DNA from: Pseudooceanicola sp.
Lineage (GTDB): Bacteria; Pseudomonadota; Alphaproteobacteria; Rhodobacterales; Rhodobacteraceae
Assembly (NCBI RefSeq): GCF_029213205.1
Contig: NZ_JARGNH010000004.1
Coordinates: 124,001-188,000, forward strand
Length of the DNA: 64,000 bases
Direction: 5' to 3'
The notes under the pieces are model-generated. The model was not told where the DNA came from. It searched no databases and was given only the letters and a program-made list of their open reading frames with translations. Shown piece after piece: positions 56,074 through 64,000 of this stretch. Each line of letters opens with the position of its first letter. The stretch's first letter is position 1. Position numbers and translations under genes: made by a program.

Positions 56074-56954
56074 GTTTTCACTCCGGTCTCAAGGCGCATC
56101 TGGACACTGGCGCGACGACGCTTTGCCATGCCTGGCAGATCCGGCGCGTGGACGGCGTGGTGCTGGGTTTTACCGATCACGATCTCGACCTGAACCTGGG
56201 CGGGGTGGTTTATCGCGCCGACACCGGGCTGAGCGCCACGGCGCTGCAACAGGGCACTGGGTTGGCGGTGGACAACAGCGAGGCGCTGGGCGCGCTCAGC
56301 GATGCGGCGCTGAGCGAGGCGGATATCGAGGCCGGGCGCTTTGATGCGGCCGAGTTGACCGCCTGGCTGGTGAATTGGGCCGACACCGATCAGCGTCAGC
56401 TGGTGTTTCGTGCGACCTTGGGGGAAATCCGCCGGGCGGGCGGGGCGTTCCATGCCGAGTTGCGGGGATTGACCGAGGCGCTGAACCGCCCGTTGGGTCG
56501 GGTCTATCAAAAGCCCTGTCCGGCCGTGCTGGGGGATGCCGCCTGCGGGGTCAATCTGGCGGTGCCGGGCTATCGCTCCGAGCGGCCGGTTGAGGTGGTC
56601 GATGCGCGGCTGACATTCAGTTTCGAGAGCCTGCCGGGTTTTGATATCGGCTGGTTCCAGCGTGGCCGGGTGGAACTGCTGAGCGGCGAGGCCAAGGGGC
56701 TGAGCGGCGCGATCAAGCGCGATCGGTTCATCGACGGGCGTCGGGTGATTGAACTGTGGCAGCCGCTGCGCGCTGCGGTTGCGCCGGGCGACATGATCCG
56801 GCTGGATGCGGGCTGTGACAAACGCTTTGAGACCTGCCGGTTGAAATTCAACAACGTGCTGAATTTTCGCGGCTTTCCCGATATCCCGGGCGAGGATTGG
56901 ATGCTGGCCTATCCGTCGGGTGATGGCGCGGCAACCGGCGGCAGCCGCAGATGA
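56070..56954 (+). CDS. GTA g13, hub protein (DUF2163, BR0599 family)
   Basis: 294 residues. The DUF2163 N-terminus (AHLDTGATTLCHAWQIRRVD, then GVVLGFTDHDLDLNL) and the C-terminal BR0599-type region are clear. Four cysteines, in CPAVLGDAACGV (about 150-159) and CDKRFETC (about 250-257), are placed as expected for the Fe-S cluster reported in the R. capsulatus GTA hub. Four-base overlap with g14. Confidence 0.92.
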   Translation: MSFHSGLKAHLDTGATTLCHAWQIRRVDGVVLGFTDHDLDLNLGGVVYRADTGLSATALQQGTGLAVDNSEALGALSDAALSEADIEAGRFDAAELTAWLVNWADTDQRQLVFRATLGEIRRAGGAFHAELRGLTEALNRPLGRVYQKPCPAVLGDAACGVNLAVPGYRSERPVEVVDARLTFSFESLPGFDIGWFQRGRVELLSGEAKGLSGAIKRDRFIDGRRVIELWQPLRAAVAPGDMIRLDAGCDKRFETCRLKFNNVLNFRGFPDIPGEDWMLAYPSGDGAATGGSRR

Positions 56955-57391
56955 GCGGCGCGCAGATTGTCAGCGCCGCCCGTGGTTGGATCGGCACGCC
57001 CTATGTGCATCAGGCCTCGACCCGGGGGGCGGGCACCGATTGCCTGGGCCTGCTGCGCGGGGTCTGGCGCGAGGTGATCGGCGCCGAACCGGAGGTGGTG
57101 CCCGCCTATACCGGTGATTGGTCGGAACCGCAGGGCGATGAGGCGCTGCTGCGGGCCGCTCTGCGCCATCTGCGGCGCAAGGTGCCCGACGATCAGGCGC
57201 CGGGCGATGTGCTGCTGTTCCGGATGCGCGAAGGTGGCGTTGCCAAACATGTCGGCATTGCTGCCGAGATCGGCGCGGCCGCCAGTTTCATTCATGCCTA
57301 TAGCGGTCACGCGGTGGTCGAAAGCCGGTTGAGCGCCCCCTGGCGGCGGCGCATCGCGGCGCGTTTTGCCTTTCCCGAGGAGCTTGCCTAA
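56951..57391 (+). CDS. GTA g14, NlpC/P60 cell-wall peptidase
   Basis: 146 residues. Catalytic Cys in GTDCLGLLRGVW (near residue 30), His in AKHVGIAAE (near 100) and a third polar residue in the FIHAYSGH block make a complete NlpC/P60 triad. As part of the baseplate it should cut recipient peptidoglycan cross-links during DNA entry. The stop overlaps the g15 ATG by one base. Confidence 0.94.
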   Translation: MSGAQIVSAARGWIGTPYVHQASTRGAGTDCLGLLRGVWREVIGAEPEVVPAYTGDWSEPQGDEALLRAALRHLRRKVPDDQAPGDVLLFRMREGGVAKHVGIAAEIGAAASFIHAYSGHAVVESRLSAPWRRRIAARFAFPEELA

Positions 57392-60300
57392 TGGCCACAA
57401 TCATACTTTCAGCGGTTGGCGCGGCGGTCGGCGGCTCAATCGGCGGCAGCGTCCTTGGCCTGTCCTCGGTTGCCATCGGTCGGCTGGCCGGGGCGACCCT
57501 GGGGCGGGTCATCGATCAGCGGCTGCTGGGGCAGGGCGCGGATGTGGTCGAGACTGGTCAGGTGGACCGGTTCCGCCTGACCGGCGCTGGCGAGGGCGAT
57601 CCGGTGGCCCGGGTCTATGGCCGGATGCGGGTGTCTGGTCAGGTGATCTGGGCCTCGGCATTCGAGGAAATCGTGAGCACCTCAGGTGGTGGCAAGGGCG
57701 GGTCGCTGAAGCCGAAGACCCGGAGCTATGCCTATCAGGTCAGCCTGGCGATTGCGCTTTGTGAGGGCGAAATCTCGGGGATTGGCCGGATCTGGGCCGA
57801 TGGGGCGGAAATCGCCCAGGATCTGACGGCGATCCGGGTCTATCACGGTGGCCAGGACCAATTGCCCGACCCCAAGATCGAGGCGGTCGAAGGTGCCGGG
57901 CTGGTCCCGGCCTATCGCGGCACCGCCTATGTGGTGCTGGAGGATCTGGCGTTGGAGGCCTTTGGCAACCGAGTGCCGCAGTTTTCCTTTGAAGTGATCC
58001 GTCCGGCCCCTGTGGATACGGCGGATGGTGCCGCAACCCCGGCGCAGGCGATCCGCGCGGTGGCGATGATGCCGGGCAGTGGTGAATATACCCTGGCGAC
58101 CACGCCGGTCAGCTTTGACCTGGGCGCGGGAAAGGTGCGGATGGCGAATGTGAACACCGCGTCAGGCAAGGCGGATTTTGTCACCGCGTTGGATCAGCTG
58201 GAGGCCAGCCTGCCGCATTGTGACAGCGTGTCATTGATTGTCAGCTGGTTCGGCGATGATCTGCGCTGTGGTGCCTGTGACATTCGCCCCAAGGTCGAAC
58301 AGGCCGAGGCCGATGGCAACGCCATGCCCTGGCAGGTGGCCGGACTGACCCGGGCGACGGCGACGCTGGTCGGGCGCGACCCGGATGATCGACCGATCTT
58401 TGGTGGCACCCCGGCAGATGCGGCGGTGATTGAATCGATTGCGGCGATGCAGGCACGCGACAAGCGGGTGATGTTCTATCCGTTCCTGCTGATGGAGCAG
58501 ATGGCGGGCAATGCCCTGCCGGATCCCTATAGCGAGGCCGAGTCCCAACCGGCGCTGCCCTGGCGCGGGCGGATCAGCCTTTCCGTGGCGCCCGGTCAGC
58601 CGGGGTCGCCGGATGGCAGCGCCGCTGCGGCCAGCGAGGTGGCGGATTTCTTTGGCACCGCGGCGGCGGCAGATTTCAGCATCACAGAGGGCGCGGTCAG
58701 CTATTCCGGCCCGCCGGAATGGCGCTACCGGCGCTTCATCCTGCATTGTGCGGCACTTTGTGCAGCGGCGGGCGGGGTCGATGCGTTTTGCATCGGCTCG
58801 GAAATGCGCGGGCTGACACAGGTGCGCGGGGCGGCAAACACATTTCCCGTTGTGGCGGCGCTGAAGGCCCTGGCGGCTGAGGTGCGGGCGCTGCTGCCGG
58901 AGGCCAAGATCGGCTATGCGGCGGATTGGAGCGAATATTTCGGCTATCACCCGCAGGATGGATCGGGGGATGTGTTCTATCATCTCGACCCGCTCTGGGC
59001 CGATGCCAATATCGATTTCGTCGGCATCGACAATTACATGCCGCTGTCGGATTGGCGCGAGGGTGATGACCATGCCGACGCGGATTGGGGCAGCATCTAT
59101 GATCCCGATTATCTGGCCGCCAATATCGAGGGCGGAGAGGGCTATGATTGGTTCTATCATTCGCCCGAGGCAGAGGCGGCGCAGATCCGCAGTCCGATCA
59201 GCGACGGCGCCTATGGTGAAGCTTGGGTCTATCGCTACAAGGACATCCGCAACTGGTGGTTGAACGACCACCATGACCGGATCAGCGGGATCCGCCAGGA
59301 ACTGCCGAGCGAATGGGTCCCGCAGTCGAAACCGATCTGGTTCACCGAGCTGGGCTGTGCGGCAGTGGACAAGGGGACCAATCAGCCAAACCGGTTTCTC
59401 GATCCCAAATCCTCGGAAAGTGCTTTACCGAAGTTTTCCACCGGGCGGCGCGACGATGTCATCCAGCAGCGTTATCTTGAGGTGATGCACCGCTATTGGT
59501 CGGACCCGGCGCATAATCCGGTGTCGCTGGAATATGCCGGGGCGATGGTGGACATGAGCCGCGCCCATGTCTGGGCCTGGGATGCGCGCCCGTTTCCCGC
59601 CTTTCCCAATGCCGACGAGGTCTGGAGCGATGGCGCGAATTGGCGCGCCGGGCATTGGATTTCCGGCCGGGTTTGTGGGCGGCCGCTGGCGAGTGTGGTG
59701 GCCGAGATCTGCCGCGCCGCCGGGCTGGTGGATTTCGATGTTTCGGACCTTGTCGGCCATGTCAGCGGCTATGTTCAGGACGACACCGGCACGGCCCGGG
59801 CCGGGTTGCAGCCATTGATGCTGCGCTATGGCTTTGATGCGGTGGAACGCGACGGGCTGCTGCGGTTCGTGATGCGAACGGGCCGGGTTGCGGCAGCGCT
59901 GGGCGAGGATGATCTGGCGGTGACCGATGACCTGTCGGGGCGGGTCGAAGAGACCAGGGCGCCGGAGGCGGAGCTGGCCGGGCGGGTGCGTTTGCGCTTT
60001 GTCCAGGCCGAAGCCGATTTCGCGATCGTCGCCGAAGAGGCGGTGATGCCGGATGAGGGCAGCCATGGCGTCTCGGCTTCGGAACTTTCGCTGGCGATGA
60101 CCCGCGGCGAAGGGCGGCAGGTGGTCGAACGCTGGCTGACAGAGGCGCGGCTGGCACGCGATACGGTGCGGATTGCCTTGCCTCCGTCGCGCCGCGATCT
60201 GGGGGCGGGCGATGTGGTGCAACTGCCGGTCGCGGATGGCGCTGGGCTGTTCCGGGTTGATCGGGTCGAGCAGGGCGCCCATCAGATGATCGAGGCGGTC

Positions 60301-61311
60301 CGGATCGAACCCGGGACGTATCGCCCTGTCGACATCGCCGAAGATCGGATCGCGCTGGCAAAGTTCGTGCCGCCGGTGCCGATCCTGCCGCTGTTCCTGG
60401 ACCTGCCGTTGATGCGCGGTGACGAGGTGCCACATGCGCCGCATCTGGCGGTCACCGGAGATCCCTGGCCGGGGACTGTGGCGCTTTATTCATCGGATGC
60501 GGATGCCGGGTATGTGCTGAATTCCGAGATTACCCGGCGGGCGACCATCGGGGTGACTCAATCGGCGCTGAGCGCGGCGCCGCCGGGGTTGATCGACCGG
60601 GGCGCGGGGGTGAGCGTGCGGCTGACCAGTGGGGCGCTGTCCTCGATCAGCGATGACGCCCTGTTGGCGGGGGGCAATCTGCTGGCCATCGGTGATGGAA
60701 CTTCGGGCCATTGGGAGCTGCTGCAGTTTCGCGACGCGGTGCTGACCGGGCCGCAGACCTGGCTGCTGAGCCACCGCTTGCGCGGCCAGCTTGGCAGCGA
60801 TGCGCTGATGCCGAGTGTCTGGCCGGTTGGCAGTTGGGTGGTGCTGCTGGATGGCGGGCCGACACAGATTGCCCTGAGTCCGGCGCAGCGCCGTCAGGCC
60901 CGGCATTATCGCAGCGGCCCGGCGCAGCGGCCCTATGATGACCCGTCTTATCGCCATGACATTCTGGCCTTTGACGGCATCGGCCTGCGCCCCTTTGCGC
61001 CGACGCATCTGACCGGCGTCTGGTCGGGCGGCGACTTGGGGTTGAGCTGGATTCGGCGCAGCCGGATCGAGGGCGACAGCTGGGATGGGCTGGAGGTGCC
61101 GCTGGGCGAGGAGCGGGAGCTGTACCTGTTGCGCATCCTGCAGGGTGGCACGCTGCTGCGCGAGGAGCAGAGTGAGGCGCCGGTCTGGACCTATACCGAG
61201 GCGACGCAGACCGCCGATGGGCTGGCACCGGGCCTGTTCGAGGTGCAGGTCGCCCAGGTTTCGGCGGTTTTCGGGCCCGGCTTGTTTCGGGTTCTGACGC
61301 TGTCGGCCTGA
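57391..61311 (+). CDS. GTA g15, large tail-tip/host-specificity protein
   Basis: 1306 residues, the largest GTA protein (gp15, 'megatron' in R. capsulatus). A glycine-rich hydrophobic N-terminus (LSAVGAAVGGSIGGSVLGLS) resembles phage tail-tip J proteins. The middle (about 400-720) is a TIM-barrel, glycosidase-like domain (DAFCIGSEMRGLTQVRG, VGIDNYMPLSDWREG, WFTELGCAAVDKG). The C-terminal third is beta-rich with GTA-specific repeats. It forms the penetration device and pairs with the g14 peptidase. No terminator is obvious after it. Confidence 0.95.
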   Translation: MATIILSAVGAAVGGSIGGSVLGLSSVAIGRLAGATLGRVIDQRLLGQGADVVETGQVDRFRLTGAGEGDPVARVYGRMRVSGQVIWASAFEEIVSTSGGGKGGSLKPKTRSYAYQVSLAIALCEGEISGIGRIWADGAEIAQDLTAIRVYHGGQDQLPDPKIEAVEGAGLVPAYRGTAYVVLEDLALEAFGNRVPQFSFEVIRPAPVDTADGAATPAQAIRAVAMMPGSGEYTLATTPVSFDLGAGKVRMANVNTASGKADFVTALDQLEASLPHCDSVSLIVSWFGDDLRCGACDIRPKVEQAEADGNAMPWQVAGLTRATATLVGRDPDDRPIFGGTPADAAVIESIAAMQARDKRVMFYPFLLMEQMAGNALPDPYSEAESQPALPWRGRISLSVAPGQPGSPDGSAAAASEVADFFGTAAAADFSITEGAVSYSGPPEWRYRRFILHCAALCAAAGGVDAFCIGSEMRGLTQVRGAANTFPVVAALKALAAEVRALLPEAKIGYAADWSEYFGYHPQDGSGDVFYHLDPLWADANIDFVGIDNYMPLSDWREGDDHADADWGSIYDPDYLAANIEGGEGYDWFYHSPEAEAAQIRSPISDGAYGEAWVYRYKDIRNWWLNDHHDRISGIRQELPSEWVPQSKPIWFTELGCAAVDKGTNQPNRFLDPKSSESALPKFSTGRRDDVIQQRYLEVMHRYWSDPAHNPVSLEYAGAMVDMSRAHVWAWDARPFPAFPNADEVWSDGANWRAGHWISGRVCGRPLASVVAEICRAAGLVDFDVSDLVGHVSGYVQDDTGTARAGLQPLMLRYGFDAVERDGLLRFVMRTGRVAAALGEDDLAVTDDLSGRVEETRAPEAELAGRVRLRFVQAEADFAIVAEEAVMPDEGSHGVSASELSLAMTRGEGRQVVERWLTEARLARDTVRIALPPSRRDLGAGDVVQLPVADGAGLFRVDRVEQGAHQMIEAVRIEPGTYRPVDIAEDRIALAKFVPPVPILPLFLDLPLMRGDEVPHAPHLAVTGDPWPGTVALYSSDADAGYVLNSEITRRATIGVTQSALSAAPPGLIDRGAGVSVRLTSGALSSISDDALLAGGNLLAIGDGTSGHWELLQFRDAVLTGPQTWLLSHRLRGQLGSDALMPSVWPVGSWVVLLDGGPTQIALSPAQRRQARHYRSGPAQRPYDDPSYRHDILAFDGIGLRPFAPTHLTGVWSGGDLGLSWIRRSRIEGDSWDGLEVPLGEERELYLLRILQGGTLLREEQSEAPVWTYTEATQTADGLAPGLFEVQVAQVSAVFGPGLFRVLTLSA

Positions 61312-61414
61312 GCCGCTCGGACATCTCGAAACGGAATTTTGCGCATCACCGCTTTGCGTTGTCTCCCGGCGCGCCTATCTGCTAGATTGCCACTGAGGGC
61401 GCGAAAGGACGACA

Positions 61415-62218
61415 ATGGCCGAGACACGCACAAAATTGGCAAAGCTGGACCCGGTCTGGGCCCGGATCACCACCGAGGCCGAACAGGCCATCCGTGACGA
61501 GCCCCTGCTGGGCGGGTTGATCCATGCCTCGGTTCTGCACCATCCGTCGCTGGAACGGGCGCTGGCCTATCGGATTTCGGCCAAGCTGGCCTCGCATGAG
61601 ATGTCTGAACAGATTCTGCGCGAGATCTGCGATGAGGCGCACGGTGCCGATGCCATGCTGGCAGATGCGGCGCGCGCCGATATCGCGGCGGTCTATGACC
61701 GTGATCCGGCCTGCCATAGGCTCTTGCAACCGGTGTTGTATTTCAAGGGCTTCCAGGCGGTTCAGTCGCATCGCGTCGCGCATTGGCTGTGGCGCAATGG
61801 GCGCCACGACCTGGCCTATTATTTCCAGATGCGGGTGTCCGAGGCCTATGGCGTCGACATCCATCCGAATGCCGAGATCGGCCGCGGCATCATGATCGAC
61901 CACGCCCATTCCATCGTCATTGGCGAAACCGCGGTGGTTGGCGACAATGTTTCGATGCTGCATTCGGTGACGCTTGGCGGCACCGGCAAGGAAGACGAGG
62001 ACCGTCATCCCAAGATCGAAGACGGTGTGTTGATCGGCGCCGGGGCCAAGGTGCTTGGCAATATCACCATCGGCCATTGCTCGCGAATTGCCGCCGGGTC
62101 GGTGGTGCTGGAAGATGTGCCGCCCTGCAAGACCGTGGCAGGGGTGCCAGCCCGTATCGTCGGTGAGGCCGGCTGCGCCCAGCCGGCGCAGAGCATGGAT
62201 CAGCTGATCGGCCTGTGA
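61415..62218 (+). CDS. cysE: serine O-acetyltransferase
   Basis: 267 residues. The N-terminal helical domain (FKGFQAVQSHRVAHWLWRNG) is followed by hexapeptide repeats forming a left-handed beta-helix (VDIHPNAEIGRGIMIDHAHS, VVGDNVSMLHSVTLGGTGKE). The catalytic His/Asp lie in IDHAHSIVIGETA. It makes O-acetylserine for cysteine synthesis. It follows the GTA cluster in R. capsulatus too. A bidirectional terminator follows. Confidence 0.97.
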   Translation: MAETRTKLAKLDPVWARITTEAEQAIRDEPLLGGLIHASVLHHPSLERALAYRISAKLASHEMSEQILREICDEAHGADAMLADAARADIAAVYDRDPACHRLLQPVLYFKGFQAVQSHRVAHWLWRNGRHDLAYYFQMRVSEAYGVDIHPNAEIGRGIMIDHAHSIVIGETAVVGDNVSMLHSVTLGGTGKEDEDRHPKIEDGVLIGAGAKVLGNITIGHCSRIAAGSVVLEDVPPCKTVAGVPARIVGEAGCAQPAQSMDQLIGL

Positions 62219-62250
62219 AGGCTGAGCAGTAGGATGCAGAACTGTTGAAT

Positions 62251-62270
62251 ATCAGGGCCTTGGCCCTGAT
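62251..62270. terminator. bidirectional terminator between cysE and bpt
   Basis: ATCAGGGCC and GGCCCTGAT form a 9-bp perfect stem with a TT loop, flanked by TTATT on the right and A-rich sequence on the left, so it can serve both convergent genes. Confidence 0.8.
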
Positions 62271-62274
62271 TTAT

Positions 62275-63114
62275 TCACCTGTCGCGTGAAGGAATGGGTC
62301 TGGTCGCCGCGCGCACATCCGGCAAGGTGATATTGGCCACCTGTTCGGCGATCGGATCGACCGACAGCGGGTGGGTTTCCTTTTGGTAGTCCGCCGGGTC
62401 ACGCATTTTCTGCCATTTGCCGTCGACGAAAAGCTCAAGCCCGGCGAAATTCGCCTTGTAGCCCATTTTCGACGACCCCGGCACCCAATAGCCCAGATAG
62501 ACGTAGGGCAGTGCCGCCTCGCGGGCCAGGTCGACATGATCAAGGATCAAATAGGTGCCGAGCGACTCTCTGGTTCGGGTCGGGTCATAGAACGAATAGA
62601 CCATCGACAGGCCGTCATCCAGCACATCGGTCAGGGACACCGCGACCAATCCATCCTCGGGATGGTGGTATTCCATCACCCGCGAGCGGATCGGCGTTTC
62701 TTCGATCATCGCGGCGAATTCGAACACATCCATGTCGGCCATGCCGCCATCGGCGTGCCGGGAATCGAGATAATCGCGGAACAGGTCGTATTGCTCTTCG
62801 GTGGCCCAGGGCGATGTCGCAGTGCGAGTCAGCCGGGCATTGCGCTGGCGGCTGCGGCGCTGGCTGCGTGATGCGGTGAAGGTCGAGACGTTGATCCGGG
62901 CCGACAGGCAGGCGGCACAATCGGCGCAGGAGGGCCGGTAAAGTACGTTTTGTGACCGGCGAAACCCTTGTTTTGAAAGGCAATCGTTCAGCCGCTCTGC
63001 GTTGTCACCATGCAGGGAGGTGAACAGCTTACGCTCCATCCGCCCGTCCAGATAGGGACAGGGTTGCGGGGCCGTGACATAGAATTGCGGTGCGAGTGGT
63101 AATGTATGGCGCAT
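62275..63114 (-). CDS. bpt: leucyl-tRNA--protein transferase Bpt (Ate1-type)
   Basis: 279 residues. The N-terminal cysteines (QPCPYLDGR and [16 protein letters not shown]) and the C-terminal [40 protein letters not shown] signatures define bacterial arginyl-transferase homologues. Bacterial Bpt adds Leu to proteins with N-terminal Asp or Glu, marking them for ClpS/ClpAP. Complements aat at 23.6 kb. Start ATG 63112-63114. Confidence 0.94.
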   Translation of the reverse strand: MRHTLPLAPQFYVTAPQPCPYLDGRMERKLFTSLHGDNAERLNDCLSKQGFRRSQNVLYRPSCADCAACLSARINVSTFTASRSQRRSRQRNARLTRTATSPWATEEQYDLFRDYLDSRHADGGMADMDVFEFAAMIEETPIRSRVMEYHHPEDGLVAVSLTDVLDDGLSMVYSFYDPTRTRESLGTYLILDHVDLAREAALPYVYLGYWVPGSSKMGYKANFAGLELFVDGKWQKMRDPADYQKETHPLSVDPIAEQVANITLPDVRAATRPIPSRDR

Positions 63115-63233
63115 GATATTAATTCGCAGATTTCGGTCTTGACGTTAGCAGCGTGTCGGTCTTGCGCCAAGAAAAGAGTTTGCGTGTGGTTTCGCGGGGG
63201 CAAGGATTGGCCTCAGGGCCCGCAACCCGGCGA

Positions 63234-63677
63234 TCAGGCCGGGCGATTGATCGCCACGGTCCCGAGCATATGATCACTGAGCCCCTGGCCGCGCGACGAG
63301 GTCAGCATCAAGGCGATCGACAGCAGTTGCAGCACCGGCAGCGCCATCGACAAGCTGTAGCCCAGCGTATGCCAGAAAGCGCCAGCACCATCGAGCCGGG
63401 CACCATCGGCCTGACGCAGATCAATCGCAAACAGCCGCATCCCCCAGGTGGCCGAACCGAGGGTCAAAGTCGCCCAGCGATAGACAAAACCGACCACGAG
63501 CATCAGCGCTGGAAAGAAAAACAGCCCGGTAAAGGCGGTAAACGGCAGGATCAGCAGGCAGAGCACCAGGATCAGGCCGGTATCGAGCAGCCAGGCCAGC
63601 AGGCGCTTTAGGGGCACCCCGGCGTAGAATTCCGGCTGATAATCGGGATCGGGCAAGCCCTGCGGTTCGGCATACAT
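63234..63677 (-). CDS. RDD family membrane protein
   Basis: 147 residues from ATG 63675-63677; a TTG at 63704 would add nine. The RDD signature reads VPLKRLLAWLLDTGLILVL with Arg-Asp in the first helix, and three to four membrane segments follow (LPFTAFTGLFFFPALMLVVG). Inner membrane, function unknown; RDD proteins are proposed transporters. The DUF2852 gene lies upstream. Confidence 0.85.
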   Translation of the reverse strand: MYAEPQGLPDPDYQPEFYAGVPLKRLLAWLLDTGLILVLCLLILPFTAFTGLFFFPALMLVVGFVYRWATLTLGSATWGMRLFAIDLRQADGARLDGAGAFWHTLGYSLSMALPVLQLLSIALMLTSSRGQGLSDHMLGTVAINRPA

Positions 63678-63749
63678 CTCAAGGTCGCTTTGCTGAAAAA
63701 CCAATGATTGCGCGCCGCCCCGATGATTGGGGGCGGCGCGGGTGTCGGA

Positions 63750-64000
63750 TCAGGCGTCCCGACGATCGTCGGCCGGTTCCTGGCGTGCGCGTTGGGCGCG
63801 GTCGTCCATGAATTCGTCGAATTCGGCCTTGTCCTTGGCGTCGCGCAGGCGCTGGAGGAAGGCCTCAAAGGCTTCCTGTTCCTGTTCCAGCCGTTGCAGC
63901 GTTTCGGATTTATAGGCGTCAAAGGCGGTGTTGCCGCTGGTCTTCATCGCAGCATAGCCGGACCGGCGCATATGGTGGTGACGTCCGTGTTGGCGGCAGG
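63750..64000 (-). CDS. DUF2852 protein, 5' end beyond window
   Basis: The minus-strand frame runs from base 64000 (reading CRQHGRHHHMRRSGYAA) to TGA at 63750-63752. The visible 83 residues are the C-terminus typical of DUF2852: NTAFDAYKSETLQRLEQEQE then AFEAFLQRLRDAKDKAEF. The membrane-spanning N-terminal part lies outside. Because the reading frame continues past the first internal Met, the gene is cut by the window edge. Confidence 0.82.
   Translation of the reverse strand, partial: CRQHGRHHHMRRSGYAAMKTSGNTAFDAYKSETLQRLEQEQEAFEAFLQRLRDAKDKAEFDEFMDDRAQRARQEPADDRRDA

Larger units (their letters stand above)
47363..61311 (+). mobile_element. RcGTA-type gene transfer agent structural cluster (g1-g15)
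   Basis: Seventeen genes in the R. capsulatus GTA order, all on one strand and apparently intact: small and large terminase, portal, g3.5, protease, capsid, connector, stopper, tail terminator, tail tube, two chaperones, tape measure, distal tail, hub, peptidase, and the large tail-tip protein. No integrase, replication gene or att repeat is present, in keeping with a domesticated prophage that packages random host DNA. Flanks (fabF-mltG and cysE) are ordinary housekeeping genes. Lysis, head-spike and regulator genes (gafA) must lie elsewhere. Confidence 0.95.

Noticed and set aside
47363-61311. Ordinary active prophage
   Set aside because: No integrase, repressor, replication or lysis genes and no att repeats; gene order and content are those of the RcGTA.

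Overview
The window is a GC-rich chromosomal segment of an alphaproteobacterium, almost certainly a member of the Rhodobacterales. The support is a complete Rhodobacter capsulatus-type gene transfer agent (GTA) structural cluster followed by cysE, a GapR homologue, an NDUFA12-type complex I accessory subunit, DUF3572, DUF2155, DUF1045 and DUF2852 proteins, and an alphaproteobacterial-type tRNA-Glu. The sequence does not allow me to name a genus. I see no rRNA, CRISPR array, insertion sequence or integrase. Both ends cut through genes: a PleD-like gene at base 1 and a DUF2852 gene at base 64000. || Layout. 0-6 kb: a PleD-like diguanylate cyclase with degenerate receiver domains, DUF3572, a MarR regulator, a HAD phosphatase, a non-pyrrolysine MttB-family methyltransferase, and an H-NOX-like protein (lacking its heme ligand) coupled to a GGDEF cyclase. 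6-19.6 kb: tRNA-Glu, recJ, homoserine dehydrogenase, a lipoprotein, a TetR regulator with a palindromic operator, cytochrome c, aconitase, a DUF1223 protein, a lipid A-type acyltransferase, an EamA transporter, an NsrR-like regulator, 5-formyl-THF cyclo-ligase, a PAS protein, a 50-residue secreted protein and a DUF1045 protein. 19.7-26.3 kb: clpP, clpX, RidA, an NDUFA12-like protein, mlaD, DUF2155, aat, accC and accB. || 26.4-38.8 kb forms one metabolic-regulatory block: acetyl-CoA synthetase, a five-gene branched-chain-amino-acid-type ABC transporter, and, divergently, a RamB/ScfR-like XRE regulator, a single-domain response regulator, a small membrane protein and a transporter-fused (SSS) histidine kinase. 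This looks like a sensing, uptake and activation unit for short carboxylates. 39-41.2 kb is a sulfur-handling operon (ETHE1/Blh-like metallo-hydrolase, two YeeE/YedE half-transporters, DUF442 protein). 41.5-44.6 kb holds a small conserved gene, a degenerate FadB-like protein, a small membrane protein and gapR; fabF and mltG then lead into the GTA cluster. || 47.2-61.3 kb is the GTA: terminase, portal, protease, capsid, connectors, tail tube, tape measure and baseplate/hub genes, in the order known from R. capsulatus and all apparently intact. A putative promoter followed by a strong intrinsic terminator precedes g1, and strong hairpins sit after g3.5 and after the capsid gene, suggesting control of transcript read-through and stoichiometry. 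cysE, the N-degron transferase bpt, an RDD membrane protein and the DUF2852 gene close the window.
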